A stretch of DNA of 64,000 nucleotides from Tetrahymena thermophila SB210 (Eukaryota; Ciliophora; Oligohymenophorea; Hymenostomatida; Tetrahymenidae): NCBI RefSeq assembly GCF_000189635.1, contig NW_002476507.1, forward strand, positions 989,480 to 1,053,479, read 5' to 3'. The notes under the pieces are model-generated. The model ran no database searches. It was given only the letters and a program-made list of their open reading frames with translations, and was not told the origin of the DNA. Of this stretch, positions 48,850-61,670 are shown piece by piece (positions within the stretch are counted from its first letter, which is position 1; every line of letters starts with the position of its first letter). The position numbers and the translations under genes were made by a program.

Positions 48850-51567
48850 ATGGCTGACTAAGAAGTAATTACTATTTATTAATTAAAAAAATTTACTTTA
48901 CTAAATAATTAATCAGTTTATCAAAATATTCAAATAAAAAAGTCCATCATTTTCCCATAAAACCTATTAAAGTTAGCAATTTTTGACTATCCAAAAACAT
49001 TTTTTTTAGTTAGATGAAGAATAAATGAATTTTTTTTCCTGATATGAGTTAAATTATCAGTTTAAAAGCAAATTATAATTTCGAATTTAGAGCCCTACTA
49101 ATTATAAAAAGAGCTAATTTTATCCATGTTTTCTTTAAATTAATATTTTAGGCTAAGAGACTTGCCAAGGAAGAAAAACTCAGAAAGTTAAAGGCCAAGA
49201 TTTAAGAAAATAAGGTTGAAGATTTCTAAGTTACTGAATAATAAGGTCCTCTTCCTCCTTATGATGATTAGGGTAACTAATAAGGAAAATGGCTTACTAC
49301 TAAGTATAAATTTGGTGAATGGTATTATGATATGAATGGAAACCCTGTTTTCATCAGCCCTGATGATGAATATGACCAAAATGGTAGTCTTTATGATGCT
49401 GAATCTAATCCTTATTTAGATTACGCATATGATAAATTTGGAAACCCTTGCCCTGTAATTCTTATGACTCAAGATAATGAATACTTTTTATTCACTCCTA
49501 TTTTCGAAATACAAATCCCTTAAAGCATAATCAAGGATATAAACTAAAAATAAGAAAAACCAGCCACTTAAAAGGTTGAAACTGTTGCTAAGGAAAAGAA
49601 GGCTCCCATCCAAAAGGCACCTGCCCCTCCTAGTATGTTTTTATATTTTTAAACTTTACAAATGAAAGATTTATTTAAAAAGTATTATTTAAAAAAAATA
49701 AAGAAGCCATTAAGCAAAATTTAAAATGTATTATAAATAAGTTAATTAATATAGCAAAAAACCTAGATTTAATTTATTGACTACAGTACTCAATATTCTT
49801 AGCATAAAAACTAGGCTTTTATCTTTGCTATAGAATAAATACTTAATAATTAATTTTATTGCTTGCTTATTAGTTCAATATTTATTTTAGATGAAAATTA
49901 TATTTGCAATTTAATATAATATAAATAATTGGTGGTTAGTTTAAATAATAATATTTTATTCAATATTATTTAGAAATTCCCAAGAGACTCTTAAAAGAAC
50001 AAGAAGCAGCTAACAGCTCAGCTGTCGTTGCTGATTATAAGCATGAAAAATTAGTAACTGTTTAAGAAGCTATCGATTTCGAAAGCAAAAACTTTAAAGA
50101 AGGATAAGAAATGGTTAAGGTTGATAGGGAAAGAGATTCCGTCAATATCGTCTTCATTGGACACGTTGATGCTGGTAAATCCACTCTTTCTGGTAGAATT
50201 CTTAAAAACTGTGGTGAAGTTGATGAAACTGAAATTCGTAAATTCGAACTTGAAGCTAAAGAAAAGAACAGAGAAAGTTGGGTTCTTGCTTACATTATGG
50301 ATATTAACGAAGAAGAAAGAAGCAAGGGTATTACTGTCGAATGCGGTAAGGCTCACTTCTAACTTGCCAACAAGCGTTTTGTCTTGCTTGATGCTCCTGG
50401 ACACAAGAACTATGTTCCTAATATGATTGCTGGTGCTTGTCAAGCCGATGTTGCAGCTCTTATTATTTCTGCTAGACAAGGTGAATTCGAAGCTGGTTTC
50501 GAAGGTGGTCAAACTCAAGAACATGCTCACTTAGCTAAAGCTTTGGGAGTCCAACACATGATTTGTGTTGTCTCTAAGATGGATGAAGTTAATTGGGATA
50601 AAAAGAGATACGATCACATCCATGATTCCGTCGAACCTTTCCTCAGAAACTAAGTCGGTATCTAATCTATTGAATGGGTTCCCATCAACGGTTTCCTTAA
50701 CGAAAATATTGATACTCCTATTCCTACCGAAAGATGTGAATGGTACAAGGGAGATACTCTTTTTGATAAGTTCAACAAGGTTCCAGTTCCTTTAAGAGAT
50801 CCCAACGGTCCTGTTAGAATCCCAGTTCTTGATAAGCTTAAAGATTAAGGTTAATTCCTCTTTGGTAAAATTGAATCTGGTACAATTAGAGACGATCTTT
50901 GGGTTACTCTTATGCCTTACAGAAAACAATTCTAAATTTTATCTATCTATAACACTAAGGATTAGAGAGTCCTTTACGCCTCTGCTGGTGAAAATGTCAA
51001 GGTAAAAAATATTTAATTTTTAGTTCAATTTTTTAGTAAACATTTTTACTTAACTCTGTAATTAAAAATCTAATTTTATAAAAAAAGATTAAACTCAAAG
51101 GTCTTGAAGATAAGGACATTGAAAGAGGTTACATGGTTTGCAGTACTGAAGATTTATGCCCTATTACTTAATTATTTATTGCTGAAATTACTATTTTATA
51201 ATTACCTGAACACAAGCCTATTATGTCTTAAGGTTACTCTTGTGTCCTCCACATGCACACAAGTGTTGCTGAAATTGAAATAGAAGAAGTAGAAGCAGTT
51301 CAAAACCCTGAAAATAAGAAACTCACCAAGAATACTTTCTTGAAGAGCAATCAAACTGGTGTTGTTAAGATTGGAGTAATTTATTTATTTAGTAGTTAAT
51401 TTTAAACAAATTTTAAAAAAAAATTTATTTTATTTTAGATAAAGGGTGGTTTAATGTGCCTTGAAAAGTTCGAAACTATTTCTCAATTAGGTAGATTTAC
51501 CCTCAGAGACGAAGAAAAAACTATTGGTTTCGGTAGAGTAATGAAGATCAAGCCTTACAAGGTGTGA
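48850..51567 (+). CDS. ERF3: Eukaryotic release factor 3 (eRF3/Sup35-like GTPase)
   Basis: Exons 48850-48864, 49152-49632, 49974-51001, 51088-51375 and 51439-51567 give 646 residues. The N-domain (about 1-205) is acidic and aromatic with YDMNGNPVF-type repeats and then a Lys/Pro/Ala-rich linker. The GTPase domain has G1 GHVDAGKS (228-235), the eRF3-type switch DINEEERSKGITVE, G3 DAPGHKNYVPN and G4 SKMD (366-369, where NKMD is usual). Beta-barrel domains follow (RIPVLDKLKDQGQ, GENVKIKLKGLED, LGRFTLRDEEKTI). eRF3-GTP delivers eRF1 to stop codons. Here eRF1 should recognise only TGA, matching the code used in this window. Codons are biased to a preferred set, suggesting high expression. The first coding exon is only 15 bases. 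Confidence 0.93.
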
Positions 51568-52257
51568 GAAAACTAATTATAGTAATTCAAATAAATAGCA
51601 TATATCAAATAAAATATTCTTATCCTGTATTATTATTATTTCATAGTATTCCTAATTTAAAATTTGGAATATCATATTTTCATATTGGTGATTTTTTATT
51701 TGAAATGGTTATGAATTAACCTTAAATTCAACTTCCCTCAAAATCTTTATATATAAAAAAGTTATTGATAAATAATTCAGTACATATTTATTATAATATT
51801 GAAGTAAAAGATTAAAATCTTAAATTTGTTATAAAAACGAAAATTGTTTTTGAATTTATTACTTTGGTAAAGAATTAATATTTGAAAGAAAAACAAGGAA
51901 ATTAAATGAATAAACTTAAAAAAAAAATAAATGTTTAGTAATAAAATTTGTAAAACTTTAAAAAATATATTTAAAATTTTTTTGAAAATGATTAAAAAAA
52001 GTCTTAAATAAATATTTTATAAACCAAGATTAGCTATAAAAATTTTTAATTCAGTTTTATTTTTATTTTATACAACTAATTCTTTACATTGAAATCTAAT
52101 AAATATATATATACATACATATTAAGGTTTGAAAACGCGATTTTAATCATTATAATCAATTGATGATATATTAAATTATTAGAAAATTTATTTAAAGGTA
52201 AATTTTACAAAATATTTAAATTACAATAGATTTTTCAAAAAATAAAAACAAAACGAA
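51568..52257. other. AT-rich intergenic DNA
   Basis: Between two plus-strand genes. It contains a TATATATATACATACATA stretch near 52104-52121. No coding frame. Confidence 0.6.
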
Positions 52258-53775
52258 ATGTAGAAAAGTGTTATGGGGTAAAGCGCTCTGGATGCAAAAT
52301 ACAGAGAAATGGATTATGAAAGACATGTGAAGAAGATTACTAATATTATAGAATCTAAAAAAGCATAGCTAACGAGCAATTAAATTGCAGAATTTAAAGA
52401 ATCTTTTATGAATGCGAAATCAGTAAATATTAAATTTAATGATGTAAGTAGATAACAATAGATTAACTAGTAAAATGAAGCTATGTTATGTAAGTTGATT
52501 GAAATATCTTAAGGAAAATGCTGCTTTTTAAACTAACCTTAGTTTTCGAATAATACTACTCCAACTTCTCAGCAATAAAAACCTCTTCATTTACCATACA
52601 GATAAGAAAAGTTAAGATAAATTGATGAAGAAAATAAATAACTTGCCAAAAGATTAATTGAGTAAAAATCATTTATAAACCGCTAAAAATTGCAAAAAGA
52701 TATTAGCCAATATGAAAAACTGAAAAAGCATATGCAGAAATTTAAATCCTTAGGACACATATCTTAAAAACCAACTAAATTACCTCCTATCCTCAACAAA
52801 AAAACTGTTTTTACTGGAAATCTTGAATAAAATGCTACCTTGGTATAAGAAACTAAAAATAATTATCTAGAGTAGAGATAACAATAAAAAAAGATTGTCT
52901 AAGATTACTTCTTAGAAGATAGAGGAAGCTATTCTAATAGAAATTAAGATTAAAGTAAAATTAAATAAATTAATGAAAATTAATCTTATAAATAGGGAGC
53001 TCATGATAATAATCATATATCTTATTCAGAATAAAAGCAAAAATAAAAATAAGAAGAAAAGAATAATGAATCTCATCATGATAATACTAAAAATCATGAT
53101 GAATAACGTAGGCACCATGAAACAGAAATTAATCATAATAATAATGAGTAGACTAATAAAAATTCTTAAAACAGTAAGAGTACAAGTCATCATAATGATA
53201 ATTAAAAAGATAATAATATTAAGGAACACAATATAGACAATCACAATGAATCACATGAAAATCATAAATAATAAACAACCTAAAACCACTAAGTAAAAAA
53301 TAATGAGCATCAAGAAAAAAACTAAGAAGAAAGCAGTAAATAAAACAAAGAAGAGGAACATCAACAATCTAAAAGTAAAGAAGATTAAATGCATAAAGAC
53401 TAAGACCATCCAAAACAAGAATAATCAAATTAAGAAAATAAGAAAGACGAAAATCATAATGTACCAAATGAAAATAATGAAGTACAACATGAATAGTAAA
53501 AAGTGGATGAGTAAACAAATACAAAGCAAGAAAATGAAAATCACCATGCAGAAAAAAGCCATCCAAAAATTGAGTAAAACGAAGATAAAAACAATTAAAA
53601 AGAAGATGGAGATAATAATCATCATAATGAAGAAAATTCTCCATAAAAAAAAGTTAATTCATTAACACATATAGAAGAATAAGGAAAATAAGATGCTTCT
53701 AAGTCAAAAAGCAAAGTCGAGCTAGATTAAGAACACTAATAAAAGAGCAAAAACGAGATAAAATAAGAAAACTGA
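52258..53775 (+). CDS. CFAP97/Hemingway-family ciliary protein with His/Asn/Gln-rich tail
   Basis: Single exon, 505 residues. Residues about 60-165 carry the two halves of the Hmw/CFAP97 (KIAA1430) pattern: RQQQINQQNEAMLCKLIEI followed later by RQIDEENKQLAKRLIEQKSF, then helical ISQYEKLKKHMQKF. In the human relatives the same order reads IxxENxxLxxKI, then ENxxxLKRL with an aromatic residue and a helix. CFAP97 proteins associate with axonemes and microtubules and are needed for motile cilia or sperm tails in animals (established for the family). The C-terminal 300 residues are low-complexity His/Asn/Glu/Lys/Gln, and the opposite strand shows spurious frames because of this composition. The second codon is TAG, another use as Gln. 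Confidence 0.75.
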
Positions 53776-54843
53776 TTAAATTAAAAAAATTAAAATTATT
53801 TTCATACAAACTAAATTCCAACTATATTCTTTTATTTTAAAATGGCTTTAGCTTTTTGCTAAATCTAAATCTTATCTTATTGAACATTTTTTATTTTAAA
53901 AACTCTAAATAATTTTTTCATTTACTTAAACAAAAACCTCTTTTTTGAAATTTGTTTGACTTTTATTTTAAGTTATAAGTATTATTATTATTTTTTTTAA
54001 TTTATTGTGTTATTTTTAATTAAAAAACTCAAATTAATTTGTAAAAAATATAGTAGGTACATACATACATATTTTTTAATTTAAATGAGAATTTTTAGTT
54101 TAAAATCAAAAAATTTGTTCGTTAAAAATACTTTCAATAGAAGAAACCGCGTTAATTTTAGCTTTATATAGGGATTCCAATTTTAAAATTAATAAATATT
54201 AGCTTACTTTTTCATCAATATTTTATCAAACAATTATTTGAAAAGAAAAAGAAAAGATTAGATACTATGCGTTGAGTTTCTAAATAAATGTGATGTGTTG
54301 ATGGTAAAAATTAAGTGGATCTATAAATAACGAATTTAACATACCCGAATTATAGTCTTTATATATGGTTTTATTAAGCTTATACCTAACTCGAATTATA
54401 ATTAATTAATTATTAATATGAAAGCGAGTGAATTAGTGAGTTAGGGAAAAGCGAGATATATTTCATTTGAAACTAAAGATAATCAAATACTTAAACAATC
54501 AATCAAAATTAATAATTTGTAAGCTGACATTATAAAAATTGTAATAATAATAATTAAGAAGAAAACTTTTTAAATATAAGAAATTAGAGATTAAATATCA
54601 ATTAAGTAAAGACTACTAAATTCTTTTTGTATAATACCATTATTATCTCAGAGCTAAGTAATTAGATAAATATTTTTATAAATTTATGCTAAACATGATT
54701 TTATAATATTAGGTAATTTAGGAGATAGATTTGTAGTATAGATTTTCCATTGTTTGCCAAAGTGATTAAGTAGAGATTACTAACAGATTTAAAAGAAACA
54801 AATTACTTAGAGAATATAAACTTAAATTGATTTAAAACAGTAA
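53776..54843. other. AT-rich intergenic DNA
   Basis: Contains a CATACATACATA stretch near 54061-54070 and a frame at 54418-54770 that is open only under the TGA-only code. I do not call that frame a gene. Confidence 0.5.
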
Positions 54844-57196
54844 ATGAGTAGCAATGAAAGTGAAATGATGGACGATGTAGAGTTTTATTCCTTTATTTAA
54901 GTTAACGAAGATTTATCTAATTCCTAAGAGTAGAGCAGCTAGGTGATCTATGATAATCATCAATAAATTTTATAAGACTAAAAGGAAATAAATCTATCAA
55001 CTTAAAATGTAGGAGAGGAATAATTTTTCAAAAAGCTTTCATAAGCTTTTTACTCTACATAAAAAGATTTTTCAAAAACATAAAAAAAAAATAGTATCAT
55101 TGAGGATGAATCTCAAAATTTGCAATCTAAATTAAATTGTTTGGAAAACTAGAATACTTAGCCCTAGACTCCTAAAAGCAGATAGTAAATATATAATATT
55201 ATTTATTCATTAAAAATTCTAAATTTTACTCAGATGTTTTTAGAAAGCATTATGTTGAATAAAAATAATTTACATTTATATAATTAGACCTACTAAAAGT
55301 GAGGATCAGCTTGAAACAAAGAGTCATCATCTGCTTAAAAATTACTAAATCAAAAAAATTCAAAAGCATCCTTAACATATCGACTTAACTACTTATGAGA
55401 GTAGCTCAATCAAAAAACAACAGGCACCTAATCTAACAAGCACTGATTATAACTTACAGCAAAATTCAGAATTTAATTTTTAAGATGGAATTTCAATTAC
55501 ATCAGATAACTAAAAAGGCAAAAAACTAATTTTTATTTAGAAAAATGCCTAAAATAATATAGGAAATACAGAAAATAACTAAGAGAATTAATATTTTAAT
55601 TAATAACAAAATAATAAGTTCATTTAAACATAATTTAACTAACCAAATTAAAGATACTCAACAAATTAAGAAATTATCTAAAGCAAACCAATCAATCATA
55701 GATTGATAATATAAAATAAAAATCCTGAAAATGGTTTAGAAAAATAAAGATTAAATTAATTAAATTTGAATATTTAACGTGAGAAAAAAGCAGATGAAAT
55801 TGAGACAATAATTCTCAATGAAAGCTAAGAAATGCGAAATAATTTGCAAAAAAAATAAATAAATTTAGTTTATAAAAATAAATAAGACTTATTAAATGAA
55901 CTTTAAAATAATTAATTTGAGTAAAATGACTTAAAAAATCACTATTAATGGTAGCCCTTGTCATCAAGACCTGCTCTAAATACAAATAATACCACAAATA
56001 TTTAAAATAGTGTAAAAACGAACTAAATAGAGAATAATTTCTTTGAAATATCTGATAATCAATAAAAACAACACTTTATTAATTAAAAAAGATAAATATA
56101 AGTGAATAATAATCATAATAATTTTAATAAAAATGAAGTAAATTAGAGTAGCTATAACTATAACCCACATTTTTTCAAAAGAAATTCTGTCTAAGAAAAG
56201 GTAGATGAAGTCAAAAGTAACTTCATCAATACTCCAAAATAGGTTTTAAATGATAGAAATAAAGATGAAAAAGCCAACAAATTAAATACTATGATGGTGC
56301 TTAATTAAAATTAAATCATTTAGAATGACAATGACCTTAGGCAAAGGATAAAGGATGCTCTTAACAATAAATTTACACCATAGTAGAAAAAAAGCATACT
56401 TTTAAGCTCATAAAAAAAAGGTCTTACAACTCCACGTTAATTGTTAAATTAAAATACTAATGGATTCTAAACATTATAATCAAAATAGAATTTGATGAGT
56501 AATTTATAATTTAACAATAATAATAACAATATCGATAATATTTTGGCAGTTCAACACTAAACACCTTTAAGTAATAGAGAGTTAGTTATTAATAATTAAT
56601 CTTAGATAGAAAATAATAGTTTAAAGAAAATAATTTTACAAAGGCCTTAAAAATAAATCAATAACACATAAAATAAGTTGAGATTAAATCAAAATAATTA
56701 ACATATTTAAGTTGAATCAAATATCTAAATAGGTAGTAATATTACCTAATCATAACCATAATCAAGCTAAAATTATGTCAATCAAAACAGTATTAACCTA
56801 ACTAATAGCTTAAAGTTTTAAATAGGTAACTCTATTAAGAATTAGATAAATTAAGATACAGAAAATATAAATAACAAATCCAAAAACAATTTTTTTAGCT
56901 AGGTTATTAAATCTAAAACTATCTAAAATTTGAACAAATATTAAACTCAAAATGAGCTTACAAAATTACCTTTAAGCAATAGTTAAAAATTGATTGAATA
57001 CCCATAACAATCTTAAGGAAATTAAAATTTTAATAACTTAAGTTTAAAAAATATAGCATCTTAAAAAGCAATAAATTTAATAACTCAAAGTGGAAGTAAG
57101 AAAAAAACATTACTAATCAATCAAAATTAAAAAGTAGAAAGTATTTATACAGCAAATTTCGAACAGGAATACTAAAATAGTTAAAGAGCTGATTGA
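54844..57196 (+). CDS. Large Gln/Asn-rich coiled-coil protein, unknown
   Basis: Exons 54844-55184 and 55288-57196, intron 103 bases, 749 residues. I do not recognise a family. The N-terminus is acidic (MSSNESEMMDDVEFY), the middle has one convincing helical stretch at about 280-330 (ADEIETIILNESQEMRNNLQ) and the remainder is dominated by Asn and Gln with scattered Lys/Ser motifs such as TPLSNREL and KKIILQRP. Very high Asn/Gln content is common in Tetrahymena and need not be functional. A consistent frame over 1.9 kb with no TGA supports a real gene. Confidence 0.7.
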
Positions 57197-59317
57197 AATA
57201 AATATATATATAATAAAATATATGCAAACTTACAGACTAACTTTGGCAATCCTACTCATAAATCTAACTTTTAATCAAAAAGAATAAATAAGTGAATGAA
57301 ATAAATTATACTAAAATTATTATAACCATTCAATTAATTTTTTACCCTAACTTAGCTATGATAAATTAAATTAAGCATAAATAATAAATATATTTAAAGC
57401 ATATATAAAAATGCCCTTTTTGCTTTTATTTATAATAACTGCATGATTCTCCTTATTTTATCAATCAATTATTATGTTTTATTACAAAAAAATGGTCAGC
57501 TATTTATTTAAATATCAATTATTTTTTTTCCCAACTATGTTGCATACTTATTAACTAACTTTGATTATTTTAATGCAAAATCTATCTTTTAAGAAAAAAT
57601 TAAAATATTAGCTTTAAAACAATAAAAAATATTCACTGATGAATAATTCCTTATGTTAAAACTTCTATATTCATATAAATTTACTAGGTTTGATGGTAAT
57701 ACTCTAAAATATCACTTTTAAGCAAAAAAATTTATTATTTATGTAAAATAATCCAAAAATTAATACAACTATTCAATTTCTTTATCCTAACTTAATAGTT
57801 ATTAAAAAGAAATATAAATACTCGAACTATTACTTAAAAATATCTTTTTTTACAGCTATTAGTAATAATTCAATTAATCTCTTTATTTAATAAATCAATT
57901 ATTTATAGTCTTATTTTTAATAAATTTGTCTTAGTTTTTCCAATTATTTTTTCAGAATTTAAATACACAAATTATTATAATTTCTTAGTGTAAATATATA
58001 TTAATCGATTGGTTATATTGACTTAATATTTTATATTTCAAATATTATCTTAATTTTATTAAATTAATTAATTTTAAACTTTATATTTAATTTTTTATTA
58101 ATCAAAAATATTTGTCTTAGGATAATTTTCAGAAACTAAATTTTTTTCAATCTTACACAAATTCGATGTAGTTTACTTTAAGTAATGTAGTGTCAATACT
58201 ATACTGAATTTCTCAAGAGAATAAAACCTCTGCTAAATAATATTTAATTGTATTCATTTAATAAACTTAATCTATTTTTAAAATAACAATTTAAAACTGA
58301 CCACAAATAAAGATATAAATAACAATTAAAATTATAAAGAAAAGTATGTTTTATTCTAATATTTTATTTAATAAATTGATATTTTCTTAATTATGAGATA
58401 AATTATTAGATAATAATAGAATTTAGTATAAAATTAATCCAGAAAATGCTAAATTTATTGTTAAAGAGTTATTGTGTTTAAAAAATTATTTGATAATTAT
58501 TAATTAAATTACATTAAAGAAAATATCTCATAAATATTAGTAGATATAAAATTAAGTTTAATCATTAAATATTTATTTTATTTTAGATGATATCCTTATA
58601 AATTCACTTATATTCACCAGGGAATTTACAAAAATCTGAAAAAAAAATTTTCTAATCAAAATAAAATGAATTAATATAATAAATTGAAAAATTATTGAAA
58701 AATTTTAATTATAATTTATAAAAGATAATATAAAGAAGGTCATCTTAACATAATTGTATCTGGTTAGAAGTGAGTATTATTGGAATATAAATAAATAAAT
58801 TAAATTAGATCTTTATTGAATAAGAATAACTGATTGATTATTAAATCTATGAATTACACAAATAAATACTTTTTAAAATATTTTTTTTTAACGTAAAACA
58901 TAGAACATTTTTTTATTGGAATGTTTCTATTTTTTTTATATAAATTTTATTGGGCAGTAAGTATATGAAAGTAATTTTTTTTTTGCTGTAAACACAGTTT
59001 GAATAGTGGGAAAAAAAAAGTGGTGTATATTTGATTAATATTGGTTAGCTTGGATATTATTGTGAATAGTAAAGTAAAAGAATGTAATCAATTAGGTTAT
59101 ATAGTAATAGTAGATCAAAATCTATCTTCTTTGACAGTATAAAAAGGAGAAGCTCTTCTTTGTAATTATCTTATTAAAAAAAAAAGTAATTAATTTCTTT
59201 AACGAATTTAGATATTGTTTTAATAGATGTAATTTATTATCTTTAAAGGTGATTAAATTAATATATAAACCAGTATGATGAGTAAAATATGTAAAATAAC
59301 TAAAAAATTTCATTTAC
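57197..59317. other. AT-rich region; possible 3' part of the minus-strand gene at its right end
   Basis: 57197-58560 shows nothing coding. 58560-59317 may include the unresolved 3' exons of the gene at 59318-60587, since minus-strand frames stay open to 58562 after a plausible splice (59317 to 59240), but the sequence is too AT-rich to place the end. Confidence 0.4.
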
Positions 59318-60587
59318 TTGTTAACTTCCCATTCTTCGTTAATTTATTTGCACTGTGATAGAATATTCTATGCATTGTTAAAAAATGTTGGGTTAATTGG
59401 GTTTTCAAAAACTTAGGCTTTAGGTTTTGCCAGAATGTTGTCCTTTTTATTTCTTAAAAATTTGTATTTGATTGATTTTTCTAAGTTATCTAACTCTGAG
59501 TCCTTTCTGTTTAAAAGAAAATAAACTGATTCATTCTTTAAACTGTCTCTTTTATTATGTGTAGAATAGCTCTTGTTAGAACATATAATAGATACTTCTT
59601 CTTAGTCATCTTAAATAGTATCTGTTTACATCTTTTTGCTGATATTATTTAATAGACTTGAATTATTTTTCAAGATATATGGAAGCGAGCTTTTCTCAAT
59701 GTGTTTTTAAATAATTTCATCTGTATCAGTCTTTTTATCTGATTGAGCTGCATTGTGGATATCTTCTACAAACTCATCTACATTCCTCCTGTAAAGCTTT
59801 TAAATTTTATCTAAGACTTCCTGGATTCTTGATTCATTCATAACTAGTTTATGGAATTTATCACTCCATAACTCATTTATGTATATTCTACCTATCTGAA
59901 AAAAAGAAAGAAATAAATATAAAAAAATTATGCTTATGAATAGCTAATATAGATTAATTTATTTTTATTCAGTTGATAATTTTTGCTTACAAGCACTTTA
60001 TAAGATATCAATTAGTAATACTTTTAAATAAATTTGAGGGTGCTTAAAAATTAAGACTTTTTGGTCTTTGCTTTTTATTTTTCAATAATTTACCAAAAGT
60101 GTATATTTAATTTTTTTTGAATGTTACAAACCAACTCTCTCTCTTCTGTATTAATTTTTTGATTTGTTTTTATTAAAAACAATCAGAAATTTCCTTTGAG
60201 ATTATTCTACTGAATATTTTTGGTTACTTAAAAAATGTGCAACTCGTTTTTTTAATTTTGAAAACAATTATGAAAAAAATTATTCACTTTATGCAATCAT
60301 TCACACATAAATAATATTTAAAGGGACAATAACAACATCTTTTTGTAAGTGTTTACCTAGTCTTCAGCTGTTTTTTTCATTTATAAGTGCTTTTTTTGCT
60401 ATGTTTATTTCTGATTTGATGCTGCCTTTCTCTTGAAAATATCTATTGTAAGCTTTCGATCAATAATTTCTTTGTCTTTTATTATTACAGGTAAGTTAAC
60501 CATAACCCTATAGCTAACCCCTTGGAGTTTTTTTTTTTCTGCTAAGTTTAGCTGTTGCGCTAAATTTTGAGTAGGCTGTGTACTCAT
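59318..60587 (-). CDS. Unknown charged helical protein, 3' end unresolved
   Basis: Exon 1 is 60587-60357 and exon 2 is 59895-59318, with a 461-base intron between them in phase 0. The product starts MSTQPTQNLAQQLNLAEKKK. It continues with a short beta-like stretch (SYRVMVNLPVIIKDK), a Lys/Gln-rich helix and, in exon 2, IYINELWSDKFHKLV and IQEVLDKIQKLYRRNVDEF, then Ser/Asn/Lys-rich sequence. No domain was recognised. At 59318 either the frame continues, giving an implausible aromatic run, or a GT donor at 59317-59316 splices to 59240, after which the sequence is again protein-like (KFVKEINYFFF, LLLFILSKKIDFD). The true stop is not established. Confidence 0.55.
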
Positions 60588-61670
60588 ATTTAAAGCAAGT
60601 TATACAATTTTATTTGATAAATAATAATTTCACTAGAATCAAAAAAATAGATCACTTCTTTATTAATTAATAAAATAATGATGAGAAATAACAATAAAAA
60701 TTTACTACAAAAATTAAAAGATAAGCACAATAACATAATATTGAAATTAACACTCTTCCTACTACCACTCTTAAAATATGTGTAAATTAACAAATTACAA
60801 TGACACATGAAAAATTTACTTTCTAATTTTTACATCAAAAAAAATGAGAAAATTTTTTTTGCAAAATATATAAAAAAAGTCGTTTTCGTTTATATGAATG
60901 AGGTAGACTTTGTTGAATTAATAAAAATTTAGTAATATAGAATAGAAAAAAATTACCTCCCTAGTTAAAATAGAAAAAAAAAAAATTACATAAATCATAT
61001 TAGATATAAAATATAGTATTTTAAAAAATATCTAATAAAATAGCAATTAAATATTTTTAAAATTTAAGAAACTTGCATTCATTTATACTTTGTAATAAGA
61101 AATCAAAAATATTTAAAAAATGACACGCAAAATAAAAATACGATGTTAAAAGCAAAAATTTGTATCAAAAAATATTAAAGTATTTTTGTACTATTATTCA
61201 CATAAAATTCCTTTGGGATAAATAAAAAAATATCATGAGCAAGGCTTACTTAGTAGCATATCTAAATAATTGTAAACAAATAGATAATCTTATTATCTAT
61301 GGTTCATTTTGAGATAAAAAAAAAGACTATAATACACAATTTTATTTTTTGAATCTTTAATTTTATTTAATTGTTAGTTTATTTATTTATTTGTTTGCTT
61401 GCTTGATTTATCCAAGATCAAAGGAGGATAAACAATCTTTTAATAATTTCATAAATAATTAATTAATAAAAAAACTTTTTTTTGGTTTGTTTTCTTGTTA
61501 AAAGAAAAAAAGGAAATAAAAAGAACAATAAATATTAAAATTCAAAAAAAATATATTAGGTTAGGTAGAACCCTAAGAAATCAATCAATTAATTGAAAGT
61601 AAAAAGATAATTAAATCTCAACTAGAAATAGATAGATATAAAACTTATTTGATAAAAATTAACGAAAAGT
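60588..61670. other. Divergent promoter region
   Basis: 1.1 kb of AT-rich DNA between two start codons. No coding frame was supported. It should regulate the MFS gene on the right. Confidence 0.6.

Noticed and set aside
50051..50530. 159-codon minus-strand frame
   Set aside because: Exact antisense of the eRF3 GTPase exon. It exists only because that exon has biased codons.
53026..53665. Several frames on both strands rich in Ile/Phe/His or Lys/Ile
   Set aside because: Shadows of the low-complexity His/Asn/Gln tail of the CFAP97-like protein.
54418..54770. Frame of about 117 codons open under the TGA-only code upstream of the Q/N-rich gene
   Set aside because: AT-rich DNA with a single stop codon gives such frames by chance. 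Composition is not protein-like after the first 30 codons and no splice into the next gene was convincing.
60590..60808. Minus-strand frame of 72 codons just upstream of the gene at 60587
   Set aside because: Hydrophobic, A/T-driven composition and position in the promoter region. It lacks any domain or homology signal.
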